Shown: positions 10,197 through 21,280 of the stretch, piece after piece
Layout of the letters: the number at the start of each line of letters is the position of its first letter
How positions within the stretch are numbered: position 1 is the first letter of the stretch
Assembly: GCA_001579985.1 (NCBI GenBank)
Contig: LRSR01006297.1
Location: 1 to 59,910 of the forward strand
Length of the DNA: 59,910 bases
Source: Hypsibius dujardini
Taxonomy: Eukaryota > Tardigrada > Eutardigrada > Parachela > Hypsibiidae
Reading direction: 5' to 3'
Notes under the pieces: generated by a model
Told to the model about the DNA's origin: nothing
What the model saw: the letters and a program-made list of their open reading frames with translations, nothing else
Databases searched by the model: none
Translations under genes and position numbers: made by a program

Positions 10197-13100
10197 GGGT
10201 ACGGGTTAGGCTTGTAAAAATTGTACCGACAACAGCTTATGAACCCATTCCGTGTCTCCATAAACCACTGGAAATCATGGCAAAATTCGAAAAGAAATAT
10301 TTCTTTAATGAAAAATTGCTATAGACACTGCTATCCTAAATACCAAATGCCGGCATTTGTTGGAAATTTCTTTCGGCTGGCCCGAGTGGTGTGAGGTAGT
10401 CGTGGCCAGTGTGCTTCCGTCCACAGGAATCCGCGGTTCTGGGATGCCCAAACGTCGGCTGCAAATTACAGAGCATATTAAACTAATTCACACGCCAATA
10501 AAACAGTTGGATAATGATATAGCCATTCATACTCTCAATCGAATTTTGTGGCGAACCGTTAAATGTCCTGTCCGTTTGTCCCTCCGTCAAGGTGATCACT
10601 GTTGCAAGGAGGATGAGGACCACCGCCATGACATTGAGGATATTTATTATTAATTTCATTTCAACCAACTGTAGACGAGATCTCATCAGCGACAGGGTTA
10701 TTCTTGTGATTAATGAAAAAAAGAGGGTTAATGTGACCCTAAATAGTTGTGGTTAACACTGCGTGTCTTTGCTGTTTAATACTGAACGTACTGTAGAATG
10801 AGGTCTTACCGGTGGGGTAATTCCTATGCGGATTATATGTATCATGAATAAAACACGACCTAACCCCCGTTCCGGTTACTATAATAATTCTCCCGGGGCA
10901 GGTCCTTGCCACGAATCATTACGGGGCAGGAAGTGACGAACGCCAATAGCGTAATTGTACGGCAGACCAATTACGCCGTCCCAAATCCATTTTTACTACA
11001 TCCGTCCAGGGGTTGACACGTACAGGGAATGTAGATTTTGAACCAAACCTGCTGTAAAATTAAACTTGATGAATGCCGTATTTAGGAACCAGAAATCTTT
11101 TCTAACATACCCCAATCAGCTTATGCAAAAAGAAACGTGTCCTTTAAGCTGCAAAAAGGTCCCTGAGTCAATCTCATGTAACACCAGTACATTCAATAAG
11201 AACCTGCCCAATTCTTGGTCGCATGAGGTTGAGAAAGACGTGGCAGTGGACTCTTTTCATGTTCGCATTCCCATAACATCTGACAAGAATGGAGATATTT
11301 GCCAAAAAAAACCCAAAAAGCCAGCAAACCAGTATCAAGTAGTCCGATATAATTGGAATTACTAAATCCGCTCAAATGACCAAACGTGATTTTCTCACCA
11401 GCATATTTTGTGCTAAACTTTTTCGAATTGCTATTTCTGCACCGGAAACTACGAAAAAACCAAATAATGAAAAGGGGAACTACTGCATGAAAATTTAATT
11501 TAACAAAAAGTGAAAACTCGGAAAAACAAAAAATGTCAAAGTAAGGAAAGCTCGCGAGGACGGCCCTGCACAGCGCTGCTAAGCTCTTCTGTCCTAAATC
11601 TCCGTCCCAAAAACTCTTTAAGTTTCGGGAAACAACAATTAATTCCAGGACGACAGATCAGGAGCATTGGTCAGGTAACACAAATTCTTCAATTTTTCTT
11701 CGGCCAGAAATGCAGTGGTCAAGTCGCACTTGTGACCTGAGGGGTTTTCGTGATGCAGCTTGACGTTTCGCAAATCAATCTTCCCCCTCTTCTTTCTCAA
11801 CTTCGCCACGAGTTTCCTTAGACTGTTTTTTTACGTAGAACGGGGAATTGATGGTGCGTCGTTCCTCCATCGTTCGTCCAGCCTTGAACAAGAAACGATG
11901 CTGGACTAATCGAAACAAATGATGTACACGATCTTCGTGTTCCTTTCGCGACATACTTTGGTTGGTCGATACTCTCCTTTTTTTCACTGCATCGATTGCC
12001 GATTTAACAGAGGATCATAATCAAAATAGTACATCTCATTTAGAGAGATGATCTCTTTGATACGCTTTCCATCCTCTCCACCATAACTGCTGACAAAATC
12101 CTGAGCGAAGTCCAAAGCAGTGTTTCTGTTCCTCAGTGACGGAGTGCAAAACTCAACGGCAAGACACACTTTTCAATCCCAGCTTCTGCTTCAAAATGAG
12201 ATGGCATTGCGGCGAACAGATGGAGAACTGTTACTCTATCTGGGAATATGAAGAATGAGGATGAAACTTAACGAATTCGGCTATGGCGGAGATTAATTCA
12301 AGAGTGATCACAGAGGAGCGTCTTCCATTCCGATGCAAATCACTCAAGACGTTTTCTCCTTCTCGGTGAGCCTAAAACCAGCCATAAATAGTCCTCTTAG
12401 ATGGCACAGCTTCTCTACCAAAAGTTTTATTAGGCGACCAATGCATTGCTGGGTGAGAAACCGTTTTTTAAATCAGGAAAGATGGCTGCTCGCAGAACCA
12501 AAAAGTCTCGAGCCATGGTGGGTGTAACGAGTGAAGTGAACCGAATGCAGTGCCTTGCGTCAAAACGTTTTCTCGCCTCGCCTGCGTCCTGCCGTAGTCC
12601 AGCCATTCTAGAACTAGATCAGTACTCATCACTCTACTTACCTGCAAAAGCGAAAAATCAGCAGCCTCCCGTGTTATTATATGAAAATCAAGTGAAATCA
12701 CTTATTTAGGATCCATTTTTTACAAAGCATCTTCCAAAAATCGGATCTACCATGCCATTTAGAACTTTTCTGGGTCCAAACTTTTTTGGACATGGACAGC
12801 TTAGAATTTATTTAAAGCTTTAAAGTCCCTGCTTTAGATGTAGCTAGAGTACAGTATCTGCTTACCTTTTATTTGTGCCGTTGTGATTTATATCGAAAAT
12901 CTGCATCTTGCAAAGCCATGTTCTTTTAGTTTCGTTCGGTTGAGTTTAATCAATCTCATCGATTTACCATTGTGCATATAAATTTCAGGGAACCACAAAA
13001 ATTACCCTTCTTGACATGATCTGGCCCAGAATTTTTTTTATATTTATGATAAATTTTTTGGAAAACATAAAGCTCAAGTATACATTTAAAGCTTATTACG

Positions 13101-14152
13101 GTTGATTGTTGGCTTTTATTGCAATCATAAAAAAATCCGCCCTATGGGAAATCGAATTTACATGTGTGTAATCTGATTCTTAATATTGCTCCTAACATGA
13201 AACAATGTAACTAGGCACAATCCTTTACATGTCAGCAGACTGTATTGAATTTTTTACGGAGGCAACTCTTGACGCTGCCCTGGACTGCAGTGTCGAGAGG
13301 TGCCTCAGTAGAAAATTAAATCCATGGCGCATGCGTATGTGAAAGGCCGTATGTAAAAGTGCGTGGTTAAAAAAATGTAATCCATGTGAGTTTAAATTAG
13401 CGAAGGTGACACAGCTTCATATGGGCCAGGGGGGCGTGCCCTCGTACCACCGTTTCAAGGACGGGCAAAACCTGCAAGAATAACGAGTCTGGAATAGCGA
13501 AATATACGCTGCAAAATAAGCAAAATCTGAAAACCCTGAAAAAGGGTAGTCATTGTGTAGTCTGTCGCGCAATTAGCGGCCAGACTATAAAACAGCACAT
13601 CAAATCTTGCCATAATCATAAAAATGTTTGAAACTGTCGTACATTTCCGTAAAATTATAACCCTGTACTGTGTCTCATAGGCTGAACCAAATTTCGTCAA
13701 TTGGACGTTTAGAAAAGTTTGTAGGTATATAGTACACATCTGCTGTACCATGAGCATCAGATGAACGAATCTGACAAATTTCACTAGACTCCGCAACTGA
13801 AATGATACGTTTCGTAAATGGCACTAACTAACACGTTTCATCACTTCTGGCTGACTCTAAAAATGTACTAAAATTTCTCTGTATGCGTATTAAACAAATG
13901 CACCAGAACAAATCGAACAAAGACATGATTTTGCTGCTGTTTTCTTTGTAAATGTGAAGTTGAACCTGTACCTAGCACGGCAAATTATGTACCATACCCA
14001 ATATCTCGGATGGGATATGGAACAGGAGGGATTCTTTGCGGTTGCCAACGCGGAGACCTGTTGGCTTAGATGTGATCAGGCTGGGAAATGTATTACCGCT
14101 TCATACTTGTCGTCCACAAATTATTGTTAGATGAAAAGAAGGATATCCCTGC
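10197..14152. other. Spacer without recognised genes
   Basis: I see no confident gene. A 67-codon minus-strand frame at 10483-10686 starts with a signal-peptide-like segment and is listed separately. Minus-strand frames at 11775-11987 (very basic, then acidic) and 13455-13796 (hydrophobic, 113 codons) lack family signatures. The rest is AT-rich. Confidence 0.45.
10483..10686 (-). CDS. Possible small secreted peptide ORF
   Basis: From the internal ATG at 10659 the frame reads MKLIINILNVMAVVLILLA..., a convincing hydrophobic signal core, followed by a predicted cleavage region ending ..LTEGQ and a short polar segment (TDRTFNGSPQNSIES) before the stop. The mature part would be only about 35 residues, without cysteines or an amidation Gly, so it matches no peptide family I know. 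It could equally be chance in AT-rich DNA or the first exon of a larger gene. Confidence 0.22.
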   Translation of the reverse strand: MRSRLQLVEMKLIINILNVMAVVLILLATVITLTEGQTDRTFNGSPQNSIESMNGYIIIQLFYWRVN

Positions 14153-14153
14153 T

Positions 14154-14532
14154 GTCCCATATAAATTTCGAAATCTCTTGATGCATCGACTCTTCCGTTG
14201 ACTTCCGGCTTTGACCAAAAGAAACAAGCTCATATTTCTATTTACACACTACTTTTGATGCTTTTGGGTTGGCTTTGCGTGCTCGGATTGTGAGATAGCA
14301 AAACGTCATGTCATGTCAATTCAATAAACAATCTACACAATAGCCAAAAATTACGTTTTTCATTTGGGGAACCCTAGAGGCTCTCCATAAACTGTTTTCT
14401 TAATCTGTTGATCTACAACATAACCTGAACTCTATCCAGCAAATGTTTGTCAATAATAAACATCGAAACCAGCTCACACGGTTTCTACCGTGACCCCTGG
14501 AAGTTGAGTAAATGGTTGTGGTGGATCCTGTA
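14154..14532. repeat. Dispersed repeat family C, copy 1 (about 380 bp)
   Basis: This stretch matches 37911-38292 over its full length in the same orientation, sharing blocks such as CGACTCTTCCGTTGACTTCC, AGCAAAACGTCATGTCAT and TCTATCCAGCA. Copies differ by scattered substitutions and small indels. No terminal inverted repeats are obvious. The copy at 37911 lies inside an intron of the endonuclease G gene. Confidence 0.7.
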
Positions 14533-16783
14533 TACTGAGAGCGACCAGTTGAAGCTTTAAGAGGTTCTTTGCACACTTTTTGGCTTTTAATTTCATCCAA
14601 TTGAATCACTTTGAATTTGTCATAAAGATACTGAATGATTTTAAATAAGAAGCTGTTACTTTTTGCCTGGCAATGTAGTTTCGTGATTTCATCGTGGCAA
14701 ACAATGGATAGTTTTGAATAAGGATTATTGTATTTTTTTGTAGCAGACCGGGCGACCTAGTCTGTCGCTTCTTCTCCAACCACGAGAAAAGGTGCCAGTC
14801 ACAGTGCCGAAATCTCACTCTGGGAGAACACAACGCCATCAAAGCCAAACGGATGGATAATTTCGCAGACGAAAGCTACGTGAACAGCTCGGAAATTGCC
14901 AGTAAAAAGAACCGATTCAATTTTGCTCATCAAGTGTACCGATTGTGTCGTCACAAGCATTTGGACTGAGTTGGTGCTTCAGTCTTATCAATATTTCTTC
15001 CAACTTCAACGACTAAAGCTAAAAGGTAACCCGTTATAATGTTGATAATTGGGTTTAATATGTTTCCTGTAAAAAAAATATTCACTTGCATGGACGAGGT
15101 AGCTTTCCGAGGGGCCAATATTTACATCGAATCATGTGTGTTCCATGACGAGCTGAATCATTCGTGGCAGTGTGGAAAATGCATTCGTAGGGATGACCGC
15201 GGTCTTCCCATCATTGAAGGCTGCTACACGTGCCTCCGAACTGACCAATACAGAGCTGAACACTTTCACGGTTAGCGCCAATCCGGCAATAATGGTGAGT
15301 TGAAAGTTACGAGGGCCAAACTGAAGTAATGACACTTCATGTTTTACTCTTGGGCGCGAGGCTCTTTTTTTATACTCTCAACTTGCCAGCGTAGATAGGG
15401 GACTTGCACGTTTGCCTTTCAAGTTTCATGAATCAAACTTTAAGAGTCTGGCAGATCTGATTTATTTTCGGAGATACACTTTTCAAAAGTGGTATTGTTG
15501 CATTTGACTGTCAGTTTTCGTGCACCACTAGATAAATTTAGGAATTTCACGACGGCAAAAAATACCAGATGTACTCACAAGGAAGCTCTTACCAGTGAAA
15601 TTCTCCGATCGTGACCAAACTTTTTTCCTGAATACCATGTCCCCTAACATGATTTTAAAAAATATGGCTCGCGGCAAAGAGTTCCCCGTTCAACGGGGAG
15701 AAATTCGGGAAGATCTCAATCGTGTGCTGTGCTAGTTGTGTACTCAAATACAGTGCAATGCAGTATTAATACAGTATTTTTTTACCATTGTTTTTTAAAA
15801 ATTGGACAGAAAACAAAACAATTTTTGAAGTAGCTATAGCCAGATTTTATTATAAGAAATATAAATATAAATATACGTGTTTTGCCTAATTGTACCCAAA
15901 AAGAGCATTATCATGACAAAAGATTAAACAAAATTCAATTGGAACCGGGATATGAACCAAGTGACATTACTTTCTGTTTGCCCTCGTATTGCCCGTCCTC
16001 CCGAAAAACACTCTCCGAAATATGGTTACATTTACTTTCTTAAATACCCTACCATATTGCGTAACAAAAACAATGCTAAATTAATTTTACGATTTCAAGT
16101 TCAACACCTATAACTCTTTAACGCCCGGTATCAGATTGGACACAAATTGAGTGCCAAACAATTTTTCCCTCTGCTTGCGTCCGATCAATTAAGAAAAAAC
16201 ATCCTAATTTTCATCTTTTGGGCGAATTTGAAAAACTCGTGCTTTTTTGCCTGACCACTGTCTACTCGCGAGTTAGAAACAAAATTGCCAATGAAAAGTG
16301 TTTCTTGAACTGGCCGCACCATATTTAGTCGAAACATCAGTCAACCAACCCATGAATTACCTTAGTAGTCAGGTTTATTCAATTTGTTTTAAAAATGAAA
16401 AACTGGCCATGTTCTAGTCAGCAATCGGACTCAAATCATCATTTTTTGAGACAGTCAATAAAAGTGAGCAACTTAAGGGATGCAAAAAAAACATGCATTC
16501 TTAATAATTTTGGCCAACTCACAGCATGCGGAGAGTTTTTTGATTAAAAAAAGATATAAAATATCTTCAACTTTCGCAATTTCTGCCAGACAGCAAATGA
16601 TTAAACAAACTTTAAATTTAAAAAAACGACACACATTTTTAAAATCAAATGAGTTTGGTTGAATCACCTTTGCGTGAAAATTTGGAGGTCGCCATATTAT
16701 GATTAGACGATATTTGGCGTTAACTCGAGGTAAAAGATCAGGCTTAAACAATTCTTAAAAATTAGAAAGGGAACTAATATGAC
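14533..16783. other. Spacer without recognised genes
   Basis: AT-rich, with no domain recognised. A 78-codon Cys-containing plus-strand frame at 15039-15275 overlaps a hydrophobic minus-strand frame at 15132-15335. Neither has a family motif or convincing splice sites, so neither is called. Confidence 0.45.
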
Positions 16784-17425
16784 ATGGACATTTTAGAGAA
16801 TCTGCCCCTCCTTCTGGAGTACTGTCCGGTCGGCTCGCTGCACCTCCATCTTTCCAGCTTGCGATTTTCATACGTCTACAGTCACATCAATGACGACGGC
16901 AACATAATTGACTTTGACGAGCATAGAATGCATCAGCAGTGGATCGAAGCATGCCAGACAAAGGGGCGAGCTCCGGGAATCCGATTGGAAATGATGCGCA
17001 AAATGACCTCCACTTGGTTGTTAATTCGTTACGCCCAAATGGTTGCCCGCGGGATGGAACACAAATCATTGCGGTATATTATGCATCGGGACCTCACAGC
17101 GCGGAACGTCCTGGTGGCCGAATATAATGTCCTCAAAATCTTTAATTTCGGCCTGGCCAAGCATGTCGCAGCGTGCTACGTGATGTCGAGCACGCAGATC
17201 ATTTTACCGGTGCGGTGGATGCCGCCGGAAGCCATCCTAAGTAGAATATTCTCGGAGAAGTCTGTTGTGTGGTCGTTTGGCATTTTACTGTGGGACATAT
17301 CTTTGCTGGCGAGTAATCCGTTCGATTAGCCCAACGTGCATCGGTGGTCTGCGCAAGCGTTCGCGCTCTGGCTGATGGAGGGCCATCAGATGCCGCGCCC
17401 AAAACGTGCGCTACACAAATTGTAA
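16784..17425 (+). pseudogene. Receptor tyrosine kinase catalytic-domain fragment, decayed
   Basis: The frame opens at the hinge strand (LLLEYCPVGSLHLHL), passes a kinase-insert-like segment, and shows HRDLTARNVLV (catalytic loop), IFNFGLAKH (metal loop), PVRWMPPEAI (P+1 loop, tyrosine-kinase type) and VVWSFGILLWDI (alpha-F). A TAG at 17327-17329 follows NPFD, but the family reading continues to TAA at 17423-17425 as PNVHRWS...EGHQMPRP. The N-lobe, including the glycine loop and VAIK lysine, is absent. The DFG Asp is Asn and the alpha-F Asp (SDVW) is Val. No introns interrupt it, unlike neighbouring genes, so it may be a retrocopy fragment. PDGFR/VEGFR/FGFR-like kinases are the nearest group by the insert and loop. 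Catalysis is very unlikely. Confidence 0.8.
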
Positions 17426-19290
17426 TAATGGCAACATTCTTTTATCTAAATGGTTTGAAATAAATCGATCGTTTGAACTTCTTGATAAATCTTTCGTGTG
17501 CTTTCACATGGAACGTACGTATTTTTGCTTTGACATTCAAATCACTCTTACTATTTCAGGTTAACTTGATTTTCAAGGGGGGGGGGGGGAAGTCCAAGAT
17601 GCCTTAAAAAATTTATAGTCGCGTCTTCAATATTATTAATAATTTATAAAATAATTTAGTCATCAATGATTCTCCTGAAACCGTTTTTTGAAGAATTTTA
17701 ATGGTTGCAAAAATCCTGGAATAAAATACACTGAATATTCTGTCTAGACATTGTTCCATCTAGTTATATTTTAACACTACTCATTTCAAAATGAATTTTG
17801 AGTCGATTGGCAGCACCCAAATATTTTTCGAAGATCAGGGGGCGGAGCTCTGGGTATCTATATCAAAGGACTGATCATTCCAGCGACGATGTCCATTTCT
17901 ATTTTCTAGCTCCGCCCACTGACCTTAGACGTTGTTTGGCTGATGCCAGTCGACTCTCAGTTCAGTTTGAAATGGGATGGTTTTAAAAATAATTTATTAA
18001 TTGTGTAGTTCCAAAAAACACCATTTTCACAGTGAAAATGAAGGAAAATGAAATCTTCCGCATTTTTCCAAATTTTAAATATCACCGAAAAAAAACTTTG
18101 TCTGACTTTACCGACGAAATAATTTTAAATGTTCATCACTACACTAGTTCTAAATAAAGAAAAATATTCTGAAGTGGTTCTGAATTCGGCACTTGAATAA
18201 TGCCCCTTAAGTTAGAGTGGCTACGCCATTTTAATTAATTTGGAATACGTTCTATCAAACATTTTGTGGAGGCTGTGGCTGTTTGACGTTTATAATAAGC
18301 ATCGAATCAGGGCATGCTTGTCGATAAATTTCCGCCGAGCTTTGTGATGCCATTGGACACGTTTAAAACTCTGATATAACGGAAAGATTGACAAAAACAA
18401 CTAGGTCTCGGGAAGATTCACACATAACTCGTTAGACTGCTGTAGGTTTGTTGGGGGTCTCTCGGTAAAAGATGCCAAACTTGAACGATTTAGCTGTTTC
18501 ATTAATTCATGCTCACATCATGCTGTTCTTCAATTCTTATAGCTACTGTATATGCATAATACTGGACTTAAGACATGCCAAATGGTGTTAATAGTTTTGC
18601 ATTTATGCAATGGCGATTCAAAGATAACTTCCTTTATTACCAGTATTTGTGTTCAAAACTTTTATACCTATTTATGGGATGATTTTTGGTGGGTCAGAAC
18701 ATAAACTTAATTGAACAATGATACTGTTTCGAGAAGATTTTTGTTCCGACTCCATATGAGCATCGTATGGAAACAGTTTTTTTTAGTCATACTTAAATTT
18801 TTGAGCACATTTGGAAAAGAAGATGAGTAGAGTAGTTATGAACAGCGAGCTTAAATTGGACTTTGACAAACCTCAAATCTGATTGAATACTGAAATTTTT
18901 AAAAATGTTTTGAAATCCCAAGGGTCCTTGGAAACCATACCCTTACACCCCCACAAGTTTCAAAATGACCACTGGAATAAAAGATCGAGGTTTTTACTCA
19001 ATTTTGAAGAAAAAAAAACAATCATTTGGCCCTTTTGCCCACCCTCTGGCCCTGCCCCTACCGCAAATGGTATCTGTTCCGACCTGTAAGGACCCTAAAC
19101 GAGTCTCTGGTAACAACCCAAAGGCCGCGAGTATAAGAATAAATTCTGCGTTCTCTGCCTGTCACAGGTCTTGACAGCTCTCACGAGAAGAGTACAGTAA
19201 CAAAAAAGGCTCGATCAGCATGATAGGCTCAAGTAACAATAATGGACGTGAAGAATGCACACAAGAAGAAAAAGCTACAAAATTAATGTA
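17426..19290. other. Spacer holding repeat families B and A
   Basis: 17577-17589 is a G-run. 17780-18130 carries family B (see 24370-24720), recognisable by a GGGGCGGAGCT / AGCTCCGCCC pair. 18915-19110 carries family A in reverse orientation (..TGGCCCTGCCCC..GACCTGTAAGGACCC). No gene is seen. Confidence 0.5.
17780..18130. repeat. Dispersed repeat family B, copy 1
   Basis: Shares with 21840-22100 and 24370-24720 the order: an ATTTTGA..CGATTGGCA-like start, a GGGGCGG block, TAGCTCCGCCC-like block, a TTTCACAGTGAAAAT-like block, GGAATCTTCC-like block, and a GAAATAAATTTTGAAAA-like end. Copies are well diverged. Non-coding. Confidence 0.5.
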
Positions 19291-20097
19291 CAGAAGGGTT
19301 ATCCAGCCAAGTTGAGCCGATTTTATAGCTGTCATTCTTTGATTGATTCACAGTGATTTTGATTGATCCACACATTGTTTTGTTTCCGCAAATTTGTTTA
19401 CATTCAAACGCCATCCGTTGTGTGTTCCCTTGATGTATTTTTTTTCAAGCCTTTATTACCAAACATATGCTTCCTGAGCACAAAAAAGTGATTTTTGCTG
19501 TTTTATTCCAACATTATCAGCATGAGGTCGAGCATGGACCTGCCGCTCCTCGAAAAAAGAGCTCTGCAGAAGTGCTGTTGCGCCTTGTGGTTCGTTCTGA
19601 TAGTTCCTGATGCGACAACCTTTTTTTCTTTCTTTTACGTATACCGGACTTGGTCTTCTTGTATCCGTGAAAGAGTGGTGTACCTAAATTGCATTCGTAG
19701 GTGAACTACTTGCTTTTCAGTCCACATGCATTAAAGATGGCGGCCTCGTTGTTTTTGACTTCCACCCTGTAATCATACCAGCATATCTTGTTCATTAACC
19801 ATAAAATTTATTCGTTGTCACAAAGCTATTTGCCATTCGTGAAGGAGTTTTGAAGTCAAACGGGAATATCTTGGTTCTACTAAAAAATGGTCCGTTTTAT
19901 TTTCTGAAAACATGCCCACCGTCATCTCAAATTCAATTATTTTTTTTATTTCCCATCACTAATAAAACTTTTGCCTTTAAAGAATGTTTTATCAGTGATT
20001 TTATCGATCTCAGGTTGCGGATGACTGCTGCAATTGCAGCTGAACGCACGATTTCTAAAAACTCGTACCGGCTCAACTTGGCTGGATAACCCTTCTA
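19291..20097. mobile_element. Non-autonomous TIR transposon, copy 1 (807 bp)
   Basis: Ends are inverted repeats of about 28 bp. The left begins CAGAAGGGTTATCCAGCC; the right ends GGCTGGATAACCCTTCTA. Both ends are flanked by TA, fitting Tc1/mariner-type insertion. A second copy lies at 27248-28042 with high identity along its whole length. No intact transposase frame is present in either. This copy sits about 0.8 kb upstream of the GPCR start codon. Confidence 0.85.
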
Positions 20098-20917
20098 TAC
20101 ACAAACAGCAAGAGTTACTCTGCTCAGTGGCATTGTAATTGAGCCGGACTACCTTATCAAACAGGCATCACTACAATTTACGTACAATTAGCTCCAATTC
20201 CATTGAAATTAAATGAAAAAACAATGGATAAGTATATTGCCGAAATTCCGCAAGTGAATGGCCTGGCCTGATCGACGACTCTGCATCCCCGGACTGCAAA
20301 TTACTACTTCACTGCATTTTACCATTCAATATTTGTCTGAAACGCGCTCTGATTTATATACGCTCATATAAAACACAACAGATAAGTTTCATCAATAAAC
20401 GTATTATTTTTACGTCCTCGAAGCCCACCGTACCACGACTGCTTATCTTTAATGATGCAACGTCAAACGGTGAACCTTGAACCTTTTTCCTCGCGATGAC
20501 CCCGCCCATACTTCTCACAGGAGCCCAGCCTATTTGCACTCCCTTAAGCCAGCCACGAGACACCGTACAAATTCCATATAGTCGTTTTGGCAGATCGTCC
20601 TTCCGGCTTGCAACGAGACCTGCTAGATAGAAATTCCTGGTATATCAGACCATCCTTTTCATGCTAGTATAGTCATTATGGTTCACCACTTCCATTATTG
20701 ATTCCTTGCAAGGATGTACCAATTACCCGAGCAATCAAACAGACAACCGTATACCCGGCGCACACGAATCGGTGGATATTCTCCTAGCCTCCCGATATAT
20801 GCCACTTTTAATCCGGTGTCTGTGCGCGATCCATCGAGGAGGCAAAGAATATTACCAGCTATTTGTTATCCACTGGCTTTGATCATTCGTTCATTGGGCT
20901 TTCTGGTTATTAACGTT
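20098..20917. promoter_or_regulatory. Upstream region of the GPCR gene
   Basis: This 0.8-kb stretch separates the TIR element from the receptor start codon and is where promoter and 5' UTR should lie. No TATA box or other element can be assigned with confidence. The receptor's reading frame is open upstream as far as an ATG at 20714, so an extended N-terminus is possible, but that extension does not look like a signal or family sequence. Confidence 0.3.
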
Positions 20918-21239
20918 ATGGAGGACTCGCTTGCTGGATGGAGCAACAACAGCATGGTTTGGAATTCGTCTTCAAAAGCGCTGGAGGACGATTTCCACGA
21001 CTTTGGTCAGCGGAACTTCCAGGCAGGCGTGTTGTTTGCCCTCGCAGGGATGGGAGTCATTCTTAACTTGCCCATTATAGTTCTGCTTTTGGTTAAGCGG
21101 TATCGCTACAAGAAATCGCTACGGAATATTGACCTTCTTATATTGAATTTGGCTGTGGCGGACATTCTGGTGGCTTGGTTTTGCGCTTTAGTGGATGCCA
21201 TCTGGAAGCTAACATATCAATGGTTAGTGCGTCTGTATT

Positions 21240-21280
<41 letters not shown>

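Noticed and set aside
11775-12169. Two abutting minus-strand frames that look like parts of one basic protein
   Set aside because: Joining them needs a frameshift, and the second begins on GTG; a faint resemblance to 14860-14970 (HxxxRLxxHR-like) was too weak to claim a repeat.
13455-13796. 113-codon hydrophobic minus-strand frame resembling a chemoreceptor segment
   Set aside because: Hydrophobicity follows from AT-rich codons; no conserved residues, glycosylation loops or neighbouring exons could be found.
15039-15335. Overlapping Cys-rich plus-strand and hydrophobic minus-strand frames
   Set aside because: Each could be read as a small secreted or membrane exon, but neither has usable splice sites or a family match and they exclude each other.
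19495-20089. Open frames inside the TIR elements considered as a transposase
   Set aside because: The two copies do not keep the same frame open and no DDE or DNA-binding motif is present.
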